64,000 nt of DNA from assembly GCF_011758745.1 (NCBI RefSeq), contig NZ_JAANOV010000001.1:3658001-3722000 (forward strand), given 5' to 3'. The translations under genes were made by a program, and so were the position numbers. The DNA comes from Amycolatopsis granulosa (GTDB lineage Bacteria; Actinomycetota; Actinomycetes; Mycobacteriales; Pseudonocardiaceae). The notes beneath the pieces were generated by a model. The model was not told the DNA's origin and did no database searches. It was given only the letters and a program-made list of their open reading frames with translations. Position 1 is the stretch's first letter, and each line of letters opens with the position of its first letter. Positions 52,635-62,089 of this stretch are shown piece after piece.

Positions 52635-53212
52635 GCGCGGCCGCCACCGTCGTCGCGTTGCTGGGCGCGGCGCTGCTGACCCTGCCGCGCAGGCCGGTTC
52701 CCGGTCTACGGCTGGCCCGTTTCTCCCCCGCGCCACGGGCACCGGCTCGGCTCCAGCGGCGCCGGCGGCGCAGCGACCCGCTCGACCTCGCCGCGACCTG
52801 GGACCTGCTGGCCGCTTGTTTGCGCGCCGGGCAACCGGTCCCGGCCGCACTGCGAGCGGTGGCCGATGACGGGGTGGGACCCGAAGCCCAGGCCCTCCGC
52901 GCGACGGCCGGTCTGCTGGAACTCGGCGCGGATGCGAACGAGGCGTGGGCGCCCGCGCTGGTCTGCTCCGGCACCGCCGAATTCGCGCGCGCGGCCCGGC
53001 GGACCGCACGCAGCGGGACCACCCTCGCCGACGCAGCCGCGGACCTGGCCCACGGCATCCGCGCCGACCTGGGAGACCGGGCCGAGGCACGCGCCCAGCG
53101 GGCGGGCGTGCTGATCGCCGGGCCGCTGGGACTCTGCTTCCTCCCGGCCTTCGTGTGTCTCGGGGTCGCGCCCGTGGTTCTCGGTCTGGCCGGCCGCCTC
53201 AACGTGTTCTGA
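52631..53212 (+). CDS. tadC: TadC-like type II secretion F-domain protein
   Basis: 193-residue platform protein. LDLAATWDLLAACLRAGQPV opens the T2SSF domain; the C-terminus has a long hydrophobic helix pair (VLIAGPLGLCFLPAFVCLGV). It overlaps tadB by ATGA, so the two are co-translated. It is shorter than canonical TadC, typical of the actinobacterial form. Confidence 0.85.
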   Translation: MSAAATVVALLGAALLTLPRRPVPGLRLARFSPAPRAPARLQRRRRRSDPLDLAATWDLLAACLRAGQPVPAALRAVADDGVGPEAQALRATAGLLELGADANEAWAPALVCSGTAEFARAARRTARSGTTLADAAADLAHGIRADLGDRAEARAQRAGVLIAGPLGLCFLPAFVCLGVAPVVLGLAGRLNVF

Positions 53213-53242
53213 CCATCCACAGTAGAGAGAAGGGGTACACCC

Positions 53243-53479
53243 ATGTTGTTCCGCTCGAAGTCCACCGGCCGTCACGCAGCCCCGGCCCCGCCCCGGTGGT
53301 GGCGCCGCTGGTTCCGCCCGGCGCTGGCTGCCGACGACGGGATGAGCACCGCCGAGTACGCGATCGGCACGATCGCCGCCGCTGCCCTCGCCGCCGTGCT
53401 CTACTCCGTCGTGACGGGAGACTCGGTGGTCGGCGCGCTCACCGGGCTGGTCCAGCAAGCCCTCACCCCGGGGTTCTGA
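53243..53479 (+). CDS. DUF4244 Flp-type pilin
   Basis: 78-residue pilin-like protein. A basic N-terminus is followed by DDGMSTAEYAIGTIAAAALA, in which the Gly-Met and Glu+5 arrangement matches prepilin processing sites, and a single hydrophobic helix. It is the probable major Flp subunit of the locus (Rv3656c-like). RBS GAGAGAAGG. The stop overlaps the tadE start (TGATG). No prepilin peptidase gene is in the window. Confidence 0.85.
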   Translation: MLFRSKSTGRHAAPAPPRWWRRWFRPALAADDGMSTAEYAIGTIAAAALAAVLYSVVTGDSVVGALTGLVQQALTPGF

Positions 53480-53898
53480 TGGCGACCCGTCCACGCGCGG
53501 GCCCGTCCGGAATGCGCCAGGGCCCGGTGCCGGCTCGCCGTGCCGGCCGGCCGGCCGCGGATCGTGGGGCCGTGACGGTCGAGGCGGCGATCGCGCTGTG
53601 CGCCCTGACAGTGGTGGTCGGGATGGTGCTCGCCGGCATGACGGCCGTCTCCGGTCAGCTGCGCTGCACCGACGCCGCCCGGGAAGCAGCACGGCTCGTC
53701 GCCCGGGGAGAACCGCAGCTGGCGGCGCAGGCGGTCACGCAGATCGCCCCCGCGGGTGCGCAACTCTCGGTGCGGACCGAGGGTGATGGCATCACCGTCG
53801 AGGTGCGGGCGTCCGCGGCCGGCTCGCTCCTGCCGGGCCTGCACCTGACTGCCACTGCCTTCGCGGTGCTCGAACCGGGAGCCGGGGATGCACCCTGA
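53479..53898 (+). CDS. tadE: TadE-family pseudopilin
   Basis: 139-residue minor pilin-like protein (Rv3655c-like). DRGAVTVEAAIALCALTVVV is the TadE motif with conserved Glu in the hydrophobic helix; the rest is a beta-rich extracellular domain (LSVRTEGDGITVEVRASA). ATG 53479 is chosen. It overlaps the DUF4244 stop and the next gene by 11 bp. Confidence 0.85.
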   Translation: MATRPRAGPSGMRQGPVPARRAGRPAADRGAVTVEAAIALCALTVVVGMVLAGMTAVSGQLRCTDAAREAARLVARGEPQLAAQAVTQIAPAGAQLSVRTEGDGITVEVRASAAGSLLPGLHLTATAFAVLEPGAGDAP

Positions 53899-54439
53899 CC
53901 CGCGGTCCCGAGACGTGGAGCAGCGCGCACTGGACCAGACGTCCGGCCGGATCCCGCCGGCTCCGCCCACGGGAGGTGCTGAGCGAGCACCAGATGTGCA
54001 GCCGCGGACCAGCCCCGGAGGGTGGCGACGCCCCGGTCCACCGGCGGCGCCCGAGCTGAAGAGAGGACCACGCCGCCAAGCCTCCCCGCGGGCCGCGGCC
54101 GACCACCACGAGCTGCGCGAGCGTGACCGCGGTGCCGCGACCGTGTGGGCCGCCGGCGCGATCGCCGCATTCGTGGTCATCGCGGGGCTGCTCTGGGGCC
54201 TCGGTGCCGCGACGATCGCACGGCACCGGGCCGCCGGGGCCGCCGACCTGGCCGCGCTGGCCGCCGCGGGGCAGACCCTCCTCGGTGTGGACGTCGCGTG
54301 CGGACGGGCGCAGTGGGTCGCCGACCGGATGGCGGCCCGGATGGTGAGCTGCCGGTTCGACGGGTGGGATGCGCTCGTCGAGGTGTCCGTCGACACCGGC
54401 CTCGGGTCGGCGGCGGGGCGGGCTCGGGCCGGGCCGTGA
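53888..54439 (+). CDS. TadG-like/Rv3654c-type secreted protein
   Basis: 183-residue protein. A long basic/Pro-rich N-terminus of about 75 residues precedes DRGAATVWAAGAIAAFVVIA, a TadG/TadE-type N-terminal helix, and a small extracellular domain with two Cys (VACGRA, VSCRFD). In mycobacteria the homologue is exported. The true start may be later than ATG 53888, because the N-terminal region has low complexity and lacks family similarity. Confidence 0.75.
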   Translation: MHPDPRSRDVEQRALDQTSGRIPPAPPTGGAERAPDVQPRTSPGGWRRPGPPAAPELKRGPRRQASPRAAADHHELRERDRGAATVWAAGAIAAFVVIAGLLWGLGAATIARHRAAGAADLAALAAAGQTLLGVDVACGRAQWVADRMAARMVSCRFDGWDALVEVSVDTGLGSAAGRARAGP

Positions 54440-54971
54440 TGCGCCCGCAGTAGATGCGGTCGGCCACGCGGCGGACCACCCGCCGCGTTGCCTGCTCATC
54501 GCGGCTCGGCGGCGGGATGAGTCCGGAGACGCGAGCGGGCTGCTCCGCGCGGCGGGGCTGCGCAACCCGTGCGGAGGCGGGGCCGGACCCCGCTCCGGGG
54601 TGGGGTGAGTGGTGCGACGAGTGGTTGCCGCCGTGGTGAGCGGTGGGTGAGCGGGCGCCGGGTGGACGGTCGCCCTCGTGCGGCGAGCGGTCACCGGCTT
54701 CGGCCGGCGACCGGGCCGCGAGTATCGGGAAAACAACGGTACGCAGGAGAAACGTGTGCTGGAGATCACGTGCGGGTGTCGAGGCCGGACGCGTTTCGCC
54801 GCCGGGAGGGGATCGGCCGTGGGTGTTCGGCCGGGCCGAGCGGGCTGGTTCGCTCGTCGCCCCGGAGCGGCCGGTTGTCGCGCGGCGGGTTCCGGCACTG
54901 TGCAACTTGCCGTTTATTGAACACAGGCAGCCACCGCGAGCGGTGGAACAAGCAAGGAGTTGTGGACGGAA
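54440..54971. other. Intergenic region without a recognised gene
   Basis: 532 bp of GC-rich sequence between the Tad locus and the prim-pol-like gene. No ORF has supportable coding character and no cold-shock gene is present, although mycobacteria carry cspA in this neighbourhood. The 3' end holds an AT-richer stretch (54905-54920, TTTATTGAACAC) likely to be part of the next promoter. Confidence 0.5.
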
Positions 54972-55598
54972 ATGTTGGACACGGATTGGTCGGACAGCTG
55001 GCGGGGCGCCTTCCGCATCGAGCTTCGTGCGGAGGCCATCGGCCTTGCCTGGCACGGGTGGCCGGTGCTGCCCGGTACCTTTCCGGCGCACGCCGACGCC
55101 GGAGGCTCCTGGACCGGCCCGGTGCCCGTCCACCAGGACTGGGCCGACCGGCTCGACGCCCACCCCAACGAGGTGGCCACCTGGTGGAACGGCCGGCCGT
55201 ACAGCCTCCTCGTCGCGACCGGCACCGTGCTGGACGCCGTCGAGGTCCCCGATGAACTGGGCAAGCGGGCGGCTCGACTGCTCCGGGCGACCGGCCACCC
55301 CGCGCCGATCGTGGCCACGCCCGACGGCCGCTGGCTGTTCCTGACCACCGTCGCCGACTGCCTCCCGGAGGAACTGGCGGCCGCAGGCACGGTCCGCCGG
55401 CACGGGCAGGGCAGCTGGATCCCGCTCCCGCCCACCCCGTTCCAGCACGGTGTCGTCCACTGGCGGGTCAAGCCGGACGTGTGGGGCTGGCGCCTGCCGA
55501 CCGCCGACGCCGTGCACTCCGTGCTCGTCCGCGCTCTCGACCAGCAGGGTGCTGACCAGGCCGCCTTGGCCGGCGCCGGTCAGTTCGCCGCAGCCTGA
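54972..55598 (+). CDS. Primase/polymerase N-terminal-like protein
   Basis: 208-residue protein like the bifunctional DNA primase/polymerase N-terminal domain (prim-pol). EAIGLAWHGWPVLPGTFPAH is the family start; PAPIVATPDGRWLFLTTVAD and GQGSWIPLPPTPFQHGVVHW match later conserved blocks. There is no helicase domain, so it is a single-domain form. ATG 54972 has AGGAG 12 nt upstream; TTG 54960 is an alternative. It is convergent with the helicase gene (19 bp overlap). Confidence 0.7.
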   Translation: MLDTDWSDSWRGAFRIELRAEAIGLAWHGWPVLPGTFPAHADAGGSWTGPVPVHQDWADRLDAHPNEVATWWNGRPYSLLVATGTVLDAVEVPDELGKRAARLLRATGHPAPIVATPDGRWLFLTTVADCLPEELAAAGTVRRHGQGSWIPLPPTPFQHGVVHWRVKPDVWGWRLPTADAVHSVLVRALDQQGADQAALAGAGQFAAA

Positions 55599-57955
55599 GC
55601 CACCCCGTGGCCGTGCCGGGCGCCGTGAGAACTGACCGCCCCGAGCACGGTGTCCAGCACGGCCACCGCCCCCGCCTTGTCCAGTGGATCGTTACCGTTC
55701 CCGCACTTCGGTGACTGCACACAGGACGGGCATCCCGCCGGGCACTCGCAGGAGACGATGGCCTCCCGCGTAGCGGCCAGCCACGGGACCACGGCAGCGA
55801 AACCGCGATCGGCGAATCCCGCGCCTCCGGGATGGCCGTCGTGCACGAACACCGTCGCCTCCCCGGTGTCAGCGTGCAACGCGGTCGAGACGCCGCCGAT
55901 ATCCCACCGGTCGCACGTAGCGAACAGCGGTAGCAGGCCGATCGCCGCGTGCTCGGCGGCGTGCAGGGCGCCGGGGATGCGCGCCGGATCCAGACCGGCG
56001 CCCCCCGGCGCCCCGCCGACCTCCAGCAACTCCGGGGTGATCGTGTACCAAACCGCCCGCGTTTCCAACGTCTGCGCCGGCAGGTCCAGCGTCACCTGAT
56101 CCAGCACCTCGCCCGACGGGCGGCGCCGCAGATACCCCACCACCTGCGAGGTCACCGCGACCTCGCCCAGGCACACGCTCACCCCGCCGTAGTCCACCCG
56201 CTCCTGGGTGCGCAGCACGGCGATGTCGGCGACCTCCCGTGCCGACGTGGTCCACTCCGGGTCCTCCGCGTGCACCAGTGCGATTCCGGACTCCAGATCC
56301 AGCTCATCCACCACGTACGACGAGCCCTGGTGCAGGTACACCGCCCCCGGGTGCACGGTCGTGCACGCCGAACCCGGGTCGACCGTCCCCAGCAGCCGGG
56401 AGGTGTCCGCCTCGACCACGGCGATCTGCTCGCCACCCGAGCCGCGGATGTCCACCTCGTACTGCGGTCGGTCTCGTGACGTCCAGTACCAGCCACTCGG
56501 GCGGCGGCGGAGCAGCCCCTCGGCGACGAGCCGGTCCAGCACCTCCCGCGCCGCGACGCCACCGAACGTCTCCAGCTCACCGCTGGTCAACGGCAACTCC
56601 GCCGCCGCGCACGCCAGCTGTGGCGCGAGCACGTACGGGTTCGACGGGTCCAGCACCGCCGTTTCCACCGGCCGCTCCAGCACCGCCGCCGGGTGGTGCA
56701 CCAGGTATGTGTCCAGCGGATCGTCCCGCGCCACGAACACGACCAGCGCGTCGTCTCCCGACCGCCCGGCCCGGCCCGCCTGCTGCCAGAACGACGCCAG
56801 CGTGCCCGGGTACCCGGCCAGCACCACCGCGTCCAGCCCCGCGATGTCCACCCCCAGCTCGAGCGCGTTCGTCGTCGCGACCCCCGTCAGCTCCCCCGAC
56901 AGCAGTGCACGCTCCAGTGCCCGCCGCTCCTCCGGCAGGAACCCGGCCCGGTACGCCGCCACCTGCGAGGGCAACTCGCTGTCCACTTCGGACAACAAGC
57001 GCCGGGCGCCCAGCGCGGTCAGCTCCGCGCCCCGCCGTGACCGGACGAACGCCAGCGTCCGCGCGCCCTCGATGACCAGCTCCGCGAGGATCCGGCTCGC
57101 CTCCGCCCCGGCCGACCGGCGCACCGGGGCACCGTGCTCGCCCAGGTGGTCCTCCAGCAGCGGGGGCTCCCACAGCGCCACCGTCCGCGCCCCGCGCGGC
57201 GACGCGTCCTCCACGACCGGCACGCAGTCGGCGCCGACCAGCCGGCACGCGAACTCGCCAGGCTCGGCCGTGGTCGCCGACGCCAGGATGAACACCGGCG
57301 ACGACCCGTAGTGCCGGGCCACCCGCTGCAGCCGCCGCAGCAGCAACGCGACGTGCGATCCGAACACGCCCCGGTAGCTGTGGCACTCGTCGATCACCAC
57401 GTAGGAAAGCTTGCGGAACAGCCGCGCCCAGCGCGAGTGCGCCGCCAGGATGCCGCGGTGCAGCATGTCCGGGTTCGTGAACACCCACCGCGCGTGTGCC
57501 CGCACCCAGTCACGCTCGGCCATCGGCGTGTCCCCGTCGTAGGACGCCGCGCGCACCCCGGCAACGTCCAATCCGGACACCGCCCACAGCTGGTCGGCGC
57601 CCAGCGCCTTCGTCGGTGAGAGGTACAGCGCGCACGCCTTGTCGTCAGCGGTCAGCGCCGACAGCACCGGCAGCTGGTAGCACAACGACTTGCCCGAGGC
57701 CGTGCCCGTGGACACGACGACGTGCTGCCCGGCGAAGGCCAGCGACGCTGCCTCCGCCTGGTGCGCCCAGGGCCGCTCCACGCCGCCCGACCGCAGCGCC
57801 GCCACCACCCGCTCGTCCGCCCAGTCCGGCCACTCGGTGTGCCGCGCCGCGCGGGCCGGCAGGTCGGCCACGTGGGTGACCGGGTTCGCCGGGATGCCGG
57901 CGGTGACCCGGTGCAGCAGCCGCCGCGCCCGCTCGGTTCCCGCCACGACTTCCAC
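55580..57955 (-). CDS. DEAD/DEAH-box helicase with DUF1998 zinc domain (Rv3649-like)
   Basis: 791-residue superfamily 2 helicase of the MrfA/Hrq1 type. VVSTGTASGKSLCYQLPVLS is Walker A, VVIDECHSYRG motif II (DECH), ILASATTAEPGEFA motif III, and VVLAGYPGTLASFWQQAGRA GRSGDD motif VI. The C-terminal SCECPAGCPSCVQSPKCGNG carries the four Cys of the DUF1998 zinc site. B. subtilis MrfA repairs mitomycin C lesions, so a role in crosslink or alkylation repair is inferred. GTG 57955 is the start. Confidence 0.88.
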   Translation of the reverse strand: MEVVAGTERARRLLHRVTAGIPANPVTHVADLPARAARHTEWPDWADERVVAALRSGGVERPWAHQAEAASLAFAGQHVVVSTGTASGKSLCYQLPVLSALTADDKACALYLSPTKALGADQLWAVSGLDVAGVRAASYDGDTPMAERDWVRAHARWVFTNPDMLHRGILAAHSRWARLFRKLSYVVIDECHSYRGVFGSHVALLLRRLQRVARHYGSSPVFILASATTAEPGEFACRLVGADCVPVVEDASPRGARTVALWEPPLLEDHLGEHGAPVRRSAGAEASRILAELVIEGARTLAFVRSRRGAELTALGARRLLSEVDSELPSQVAAYRAGFLPEERRALERALLSGELTGVATTNALELGVDIAGLDAVVLAGYPGTLASFWQQAGRAGRSGDDALVVFVARDDPLDTYLVHHPAAVLERPVETAVLDPSNPYVLAPQLACAAAELPLTSGELETFGGVAAREVLDRLVAEGLLRRRPSGWYWTSRDRPQYEVDIRGSGGEQIAVVEADTSRLLGTVDPGSACTTVHPGAVYLHQGSSYVVDELDLESGIALVHAEDPEWTTSAREVADIAVLRTQERVDYGGVSVCLGEVAVTSQVVGYLRRRPSGEVLDQVTLDLPAQTLETRAVWYTITPELLEVGGAPGGAGLDPARIPGALHAAEHAAIGLLPLFATCDRWDIGGVSTALHADTGEATVFVHDGHPGGAGFADRGFAAVVPWLAATREAIVSCECPAGCPSCVQSPKCGNGNDPLDKAGAVAVLDTVLGAVSSHGARHGHGVAQAAAN

Positions 57956-58193
57956 GGTAGACAGCTTCGCACACGTGTACGACAGAACCGGCCGGGCGGG
58001 AAAAGATCATGAACCGTGAGCAGGGTCACATGTACGGAGGGTGATCGTTAGGGGACGCCCTGACCGCGCGGATTCCATTACCAATACACTCCGGGCAACC
58101 GGCACCACTTGTGGTGTAGATCCCATGCCAGCGTCGGCACGGCTTCCCCTAGGCGGGCTGTCACTGGCGACAGGAACGTTTCCAGGAGGACGG

Positions 58194-60488
58194 ATGTCCC
58201 GGCAGACCCTCGCGGAGGGCCTCGACTTCTCCGGAGGTGACTACGGCATCGTGGCCGTGGTCGCCGTCATAGCCCTGGCCGCTCTGGTCATCGGCTGGTT
58301 CCTGCTCAAGGAGGTGCTGGCCGCGGGCCAGGGCACCGCCAAGATGCAGGACATCGCCAAGGCCGTGCAGGAAGGGGCGGCCGCGTATCTCAAGCGGCAG
58401 CGCAACACCCTCTCGATCTTCGGGGTCGTGGTGTTCCTGCTGTTGCTCGCGCTGCCCGCGGACGACTGGAACGAGCGCATCGGCCGTTCCGTGTTCTTCC
58501 TCGTCGGCGCCGTGTTCTCGTTCCTCATCGGTTACACGGGCATGTGGCTGGCGACGCGGGCCAACCTGCGTGTCGCCGCTGCCTCGCGGGAACCGGGTGG
58601 CCGGGAGAAGGCGATGCGCGCCGCGTTCCGCACCGGTGGCGCGGTCGGCATGTTCACCGTCGGCCTCGGCCTGTTCGGCGCCGCGGTCGTCGTGCTCGCC
58701 TACACCGGTCAGGCCCCGAAGGTGCTCGAAGGCTTCGGTTTCGGTGCCGCCCTGATCGCGATGTTCATGCGGGTCGGCGGCGGCATCTTCACCAAGGCCG
58801 CCGACGTGGGTGCCGACCTGGTCGGCAAGGTCGAGCAGAACATCCCGGAGGACGACCCGCGCAACGCGGCCACGATCGCCGACAACGTCGGTGACAACGT
58901 GGGTGACTGCGCCGGGATGGCGGCGGACCTGTTCGAGTCCTACGCGGTGACGCTCGTCGCCGCGCTGATCCTGGGCAGCACCGCCTTCGGCGTGCACGGC
59001 CTGCTGTTCCCGCTGATCGTGCCGGCCATCGGGGTCATCACCGCGGTCATCGGCGTCTACATCACGCGGGCCCGCACGGGTGAGAACGGCCTGGTCACGA
59101 TCAACCGCTCGTTCTACATCTCCGCCGCCATCTCGGCGGTGCTGTGCGCGGTCGCGTCGTTCGTGTACCTGCCCGGGTCCTTCGCCGACTTCGGCGCTGC
59201 GCACGCCGGGGTCGCGGGCAACCCCGCGGTCATCGCGTTCGTCGCCGTGATCATCGGCATCGTGCTGGCCGGTGTCATCCTGCGGCTGACCGGCTACTAC
59301 ACCGGCACCGAGCACGGCCCGGTGCGCAACGTCGGCGAGACCTCCCGCACCGGTGCCGCGACGGTCATCCTGTCCGGGATCTCGGTCGGCTTCGAGTCGG
59401 CCGTCTACACCGCGCTGGTGATCGGTGCCGCGGTGTTCGGTGCCTACCTGCTGGGCGGCACGGTCGCCCTGTTCGCGGTCGCCCTGGCCGGCACCGGCCT
59501 GCTGACGACCGTCGGTGTCATCGTCGCGATGGACACCTTCGGTCCGGTCTCGGACAACGCGCAGGGCATCGCGGAGATGTCCGGCGAGGTCGACGAGGAC
59601 GCGGCGCAGATCCTGACCGAGCTGGACGCGGTCGGCAACACCACGAAGGCCATCACCAAGGGCATCGCGATCGCCACGGCGGTGCTCGCCGCGACGGCGC
59701 TGTTCGGTTCGTACCAGGACTCCATCTCGAAGGCGCTCGCCGACATCGGTGAATCCGCGGCGGGCGTGAAGTCGTTCGTGGACACGATCGTCAGCCCGAA
59801 CACCCTGGTCGGCGTGATCGTCGGTGCCGCGGTGGTCTTCCTGTTCTCCGGTCTCGCGGTCAACGCCGTGTCCCGCGCCGCGGGTGCGGTGGTGTACGAG
59901 GTGCGCCGCCAGTTCCGCGACATCCCGGGGATCATGGAGGGCACCACACGGCCGGAGTACGGCAAGGTCGTCGACATCGTGACCCGCGACTCGCTGCGGG
60001 AGCTGGCCACCCCGGGTCTGCTCGCGGTGTTCGCCCCGATCGCCGTCGGCTTCGGTCTCGGCACCGGTGCGCTCGCCGGGTACCTGGCCGGCGCGATCGC
60101 CACCGGCACGCTGATGGCGATCTTCCTGGCCAACTCCGGTGGGGCGTGGGACAACGCGAAGAAGCTGGTCGAGGACGGTCACCACGGTGGCAAGGGTTCC
60201 GAGGCGCATGCCGCGACGGTCATCGGCGACACCGTCGGCGACCCGTTCAAGGACACCGCGGGCCCGGCCATCAACCCGCTGATCAAGGTGATGAACCTGG
60301 TTTCGGTGCTGATCGCGCCGGCGATCGTGCAGTTCTCGATCGGGCCGGATGCCTCCGCGGGGGTGCGGATCGCGATCTCGCTGGTCGCCGTGGCGATCAT
60401 CGTCGTCGCGATCGTGGTGTCGAAGCGGCGCGCAAGCGTCATGACCGACACGCCGAGCGAGGACGCCACCCCGGCGAAGACCGTCTGA
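58194..60488 (+). CDS. hppA: H+-translocating membrane pyrophosphatase
   Basis: 764-residue, 16-helix pyrophosphate-energised proton pump. GGGIFTKAADVGADLVGKVE and IADNVGDNVGDCAGMAADLF are the PPi-binding signatures. GNTTKAITKG has Lys at the position that marks K+-independent enzymes (Ala in K+-dependent ones). ATG 58194 with AGGAGGA is chosen over an extended frame from 58041. A terminator follows at 60502. It has no counterpart in the mycobacterial block. Confidence 0.95.
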   Translation: MSRQTLAEGLDFSGGDYGIVAVVAVIALAALVIGWFLLKEVLAAGQGTAKMQDIAKAVQEGAAAYLKRQRNTLSIFGVVVFLLLLALPADDWNERIGRSVFFLVGAVFSFLIGYTGMWLATRANLRVAAASREPGGREKAMRAAFRTGGAVGMFTVGLGLFGAAVVVLAYTGQAPKVLEGFGFGAALIAMFMRVGGGIFTKAADVGADLVGKVEQNIPEDDPRNAATIADNVGDNVGDCAGMAADLFESYAVTLVAALILGSTAFGVHGLLFPLIVPAIGVITAVIGVYITRARTGENGLVTINRSFYISAAISAVLCAVASFVYLPGSFADFGAAHAGVAGNPAVIAFVAVIIGIVLAGVILRLTGYYTGTEHGPVRNVGETSRTGAATVILSGISVGFESAVYTALVIGAAVFGAYLLGGTVALFAVALAGTGLLTTVGVIVAMDTFGPVSDNAQGIAEMSGEVDEDAAQILTELDAVGNTTKAITKGIAIATAVLAATALFGSYQDSISKALADIGESAAGVKSFVDTIVSPNTLVGVIVGAAVVFLFSGLAVNAVSRAAGAVVYEVRRQFRDIPGIMEGTTRPEYGKVVDIVTRDSLRELATPGLLAVFAPIAVGFGLGTGALAGYLAGAIATGTLMAIFLANSGGAWDNAKKLVEDGHHGGKGSEAHAATVIGDTVGDPFKDTAGPAINPLIKVMNLVSVLIAPAIVQFSIGPDASAGVRIAISLVAVAIIVVAIVVSKRRASVMTDTPSEDATPAKTV

Positions 60489-60501
60489 TCCGCTCTGCCG
60501 G

Positions 60502-60543
60502 AGCCGGGCCCGTCACCACAGAACGTGACGGGCCCGGCTTTTT
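60502..60543 (+). terminator. Rho-independent terminator of hppA
   Basis: A 15-bp perfect stem (AGCCGGGCCCGTCAC / GTGACGGGCCCGGCT) with an 8-nt loop, then a TTTTT run. Confidence 0.92.
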
Positions 60544-60620
60544 GTGCTGCCCGACGGTTGCGGTCCGCAATCGTCTCGGTACCGTCGGGTAAGAGGTTGG
60601 CGTCGACAGGAGGTGCGTGC

Positions 60621-61214
60621 GTGCGGCCCGGGAAGTCCGTGTTCCTGGTGGTGCTGACCGGGTTGTGTGTGGGCCTTTCCGGTTGTGGCCGGCCACCCGC
60701 GAGCACCGACCCGGGCGGGCCGGGGCTGTCGCGGCAGCAGGTTCAGCTGCAGGACGCCGAGGCCCGCTGGGCGGACGACTACTGCGTCGCGGTCGGCTCC
60801 CTGGTCGAGAACCTGGTGACCATGCCGAGCGTGGACCCGAGCACCCCGCAGCGTGCCGTGCGGTCCTCCAGCGAGCTGCTCGGCTCGGTGATCAACGGGC
60901 TGGACCGCGCGCTGGACGGACTGCACACGATGCCGCCGTCGCCGGTGCCGGAGGGCGAGGTGGTGCGGGAGCGGGCCGTGACGGACTTCCAGGGCGTGCG
61001 CGACCGGGCGGCCGCCGCGCGGCAACGGCTCGATGCGGTCGCGCCGGGCGACATCGACGCGGACACCCTCGGGCAGGCGAACGGGCCGCTGACCGAGGTG
61101 GCGAGTCTCGATCTGCTGGACCGTTTCGATGCCGTGCCGGAGCTCGCGACCGCGGTCGCGCACGCCCCGGTGTGCCGGCAGCTCGCCGCCCAGGTGACGG
61201 CCGCGCCGCGCTAG
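60621..61214 (+). CDS. Lipoprotein of unknown function
   Basis: 197-residue secreted lipoprotein. The signal helix (VFLVVLTGLCVGLSGC) ends in a lipobox with Cys. The mature part is mainly helical (QAEARWADDYCVAVGSLVEN-like, LLGSVINGLDRALDG, FQGVRDRAAAARQRL) with two further Cys that may pair. GTG 60621 has AGGAGGT at 60608-60614. No domain recognised. Its end overlaps the convergent MerR gene by 4 bp. Confidence 0.75.
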   Translation: MRPGKSVFLVVLTGLCVGLSGCGRPPASTDPGGPGLSRQQVQLQDAEARWADDYCVAVGSLVENLVTMPSVDPSTPQRAVRSSSELLGSVINGLDRALDGLHTMPPSPVPEGEVVRERAVTDFQGVRDRAAAARQRLDAVAPGDIDADTLGQANGPLTEVASLDLLDRFDAVPELATAVAHAPVCRQLAAQVTAAPR

Positions 61215-61972
61215 TTCATGCGGGTCCGGGCGTAGGCGCCCATGGCATCGCGCAGGTACTCGGCGAATCCCGGCTGGATGGCCTCGTACTGGTTCCGGAA
61301 CCGCTCGTCGTCGCTGTAGAGGCGGCCGAGCCCGGCGTAGGACGTGGCATCCGGCGTCCAGAAGTGCTCCAGCCACGCCCGGTGCGCCGCGACGGCGTCG
61401 AGCGCGCGCTCGTCGTCGGCCGGCACACCTTCGCGGGCCAGCTCGGCCAGCCGATCGGTCGCCTCGGCGCCCTCCCGCTTCACCGCGGCCCACTTCTCGT
61501 CCGGCCAGGTTTTGCTTCGTTCGTGTGACCGGACGGCGTTCTCACCCCACCGTTCGGCTGCTTCCTGCGCGAGCCATTCCGCCTTCTCGGAGTGCGGTGA
61601 AAACCCCTCGAACAGTTCGTGCGCGGACATGTGGTCCCCTCCTTCGAGTTCGGCGATCGTCCGGGTGACGGTGGTGGCGAGCCGGTCCAGCCGGTCGCGC
61701 TCCGCCAGCAGCCACTTCCGGTGCAGCCGCAGCGCCTGGGCGTGGGACACCGACCCGCCGAGGATCTCGGCGATCGTGTCCAGGCCGAGGCCCAGCTCCC
61801 GCAGGAGGCGGATCTGCTGCAACCGGATGAGCTGTTCCCGCTGGTAGAAGCGCCTCCCGCTGCTGTCGACGGATGCCGGTGGGAGCAGGCCGATGTCGTC
61901 GTAGTGCCGCAAGGTCCGGGAGGTCACCCCGGATACCTTCGACACCTGTGCGATCGACAGCGGCTCGTCCAT
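61211..61972 (-). CDS. TipA-like MerR-family regulator
   Basis: 253-residue MerR protein. The N-terminal winged helix (LSIAQVSKVSGVTSRTLRHY) and coiled coil are followed by a TipAS antibiotic-recognition domain (GFSPHSEKAEWLAQEAAERW, MGAYARTRMN). TipA activates its own promoter when it covalently binds thiopeptides. ATG 61972 has GGAGGAGA upstream; the longer frame to 62668 is a shadow. A perfect dyad (62010-62026) lies in its promoter. Confidence 0.88.
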   Translation of the reverse strand: MDEPLSIAQVSKVSGVTSRTLRHYDDIGLLPPASVDSSGRRFYQREQLIRLQQIRLLRELGLGLDTIAEILGGSVSHAQALRLHRKWLLAERDRLDRLATTVTRTIAELEGGDHMSAHELFEGFSPHSEKAEWLAQEAAERWGENAVRSHERSKTWPDEKWAAVKREGAEATDRLAELAREGVPADDERALDAVAAHRAWLEHFWTPDATSYAGLGRLYSDDERFRNQYEAIQPGFAEYLRDAMGAYARTRMN

Positions 61973-62009
61973 CTCGTCTCCTCCGTCCCCGTCCAAATCC
62001 ACGCTAAAG

Positions 62010-62026
62010 GTTGACGCAGCGTCAAC
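62010..62026 (-). promoter_or_regulatory. MerR/TipA autoregulatory operator
   Basis: GTTGACGC-A-GCGTCAAC, 8-bp perfect arms with one central base, 38 nt upstream of the regulator's start and in the divergent gap to the 62090 gene. The layout fits an elongated MerR-type promoter with the dyad over the spacer. Confidence 0.72.
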
Positions 62027-62076
62027 TTCAAGGACTTTTTCCCCGCGACGACTCGCGGGAAATCGAACGCGTGTTC

Positions 62077-62082
62077 TACCCT
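62077..62082 (+). promoter_or_regulatory. -10 hexamer for leaderless 62090 gene
   Basis: TACCCT ends 7 nt before the GTG at 62090; no ribosome-binding site. Confidence 0.45.
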
Positions 62083-62089
62083 GTCCGCT

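Noticed and set aside
54440-54971. Possible cspA equivalent before the prim-pol gene
   Set aside because: No frame shows the cold-shock RNP1/RNP2 motifs; nothing supports a gene.
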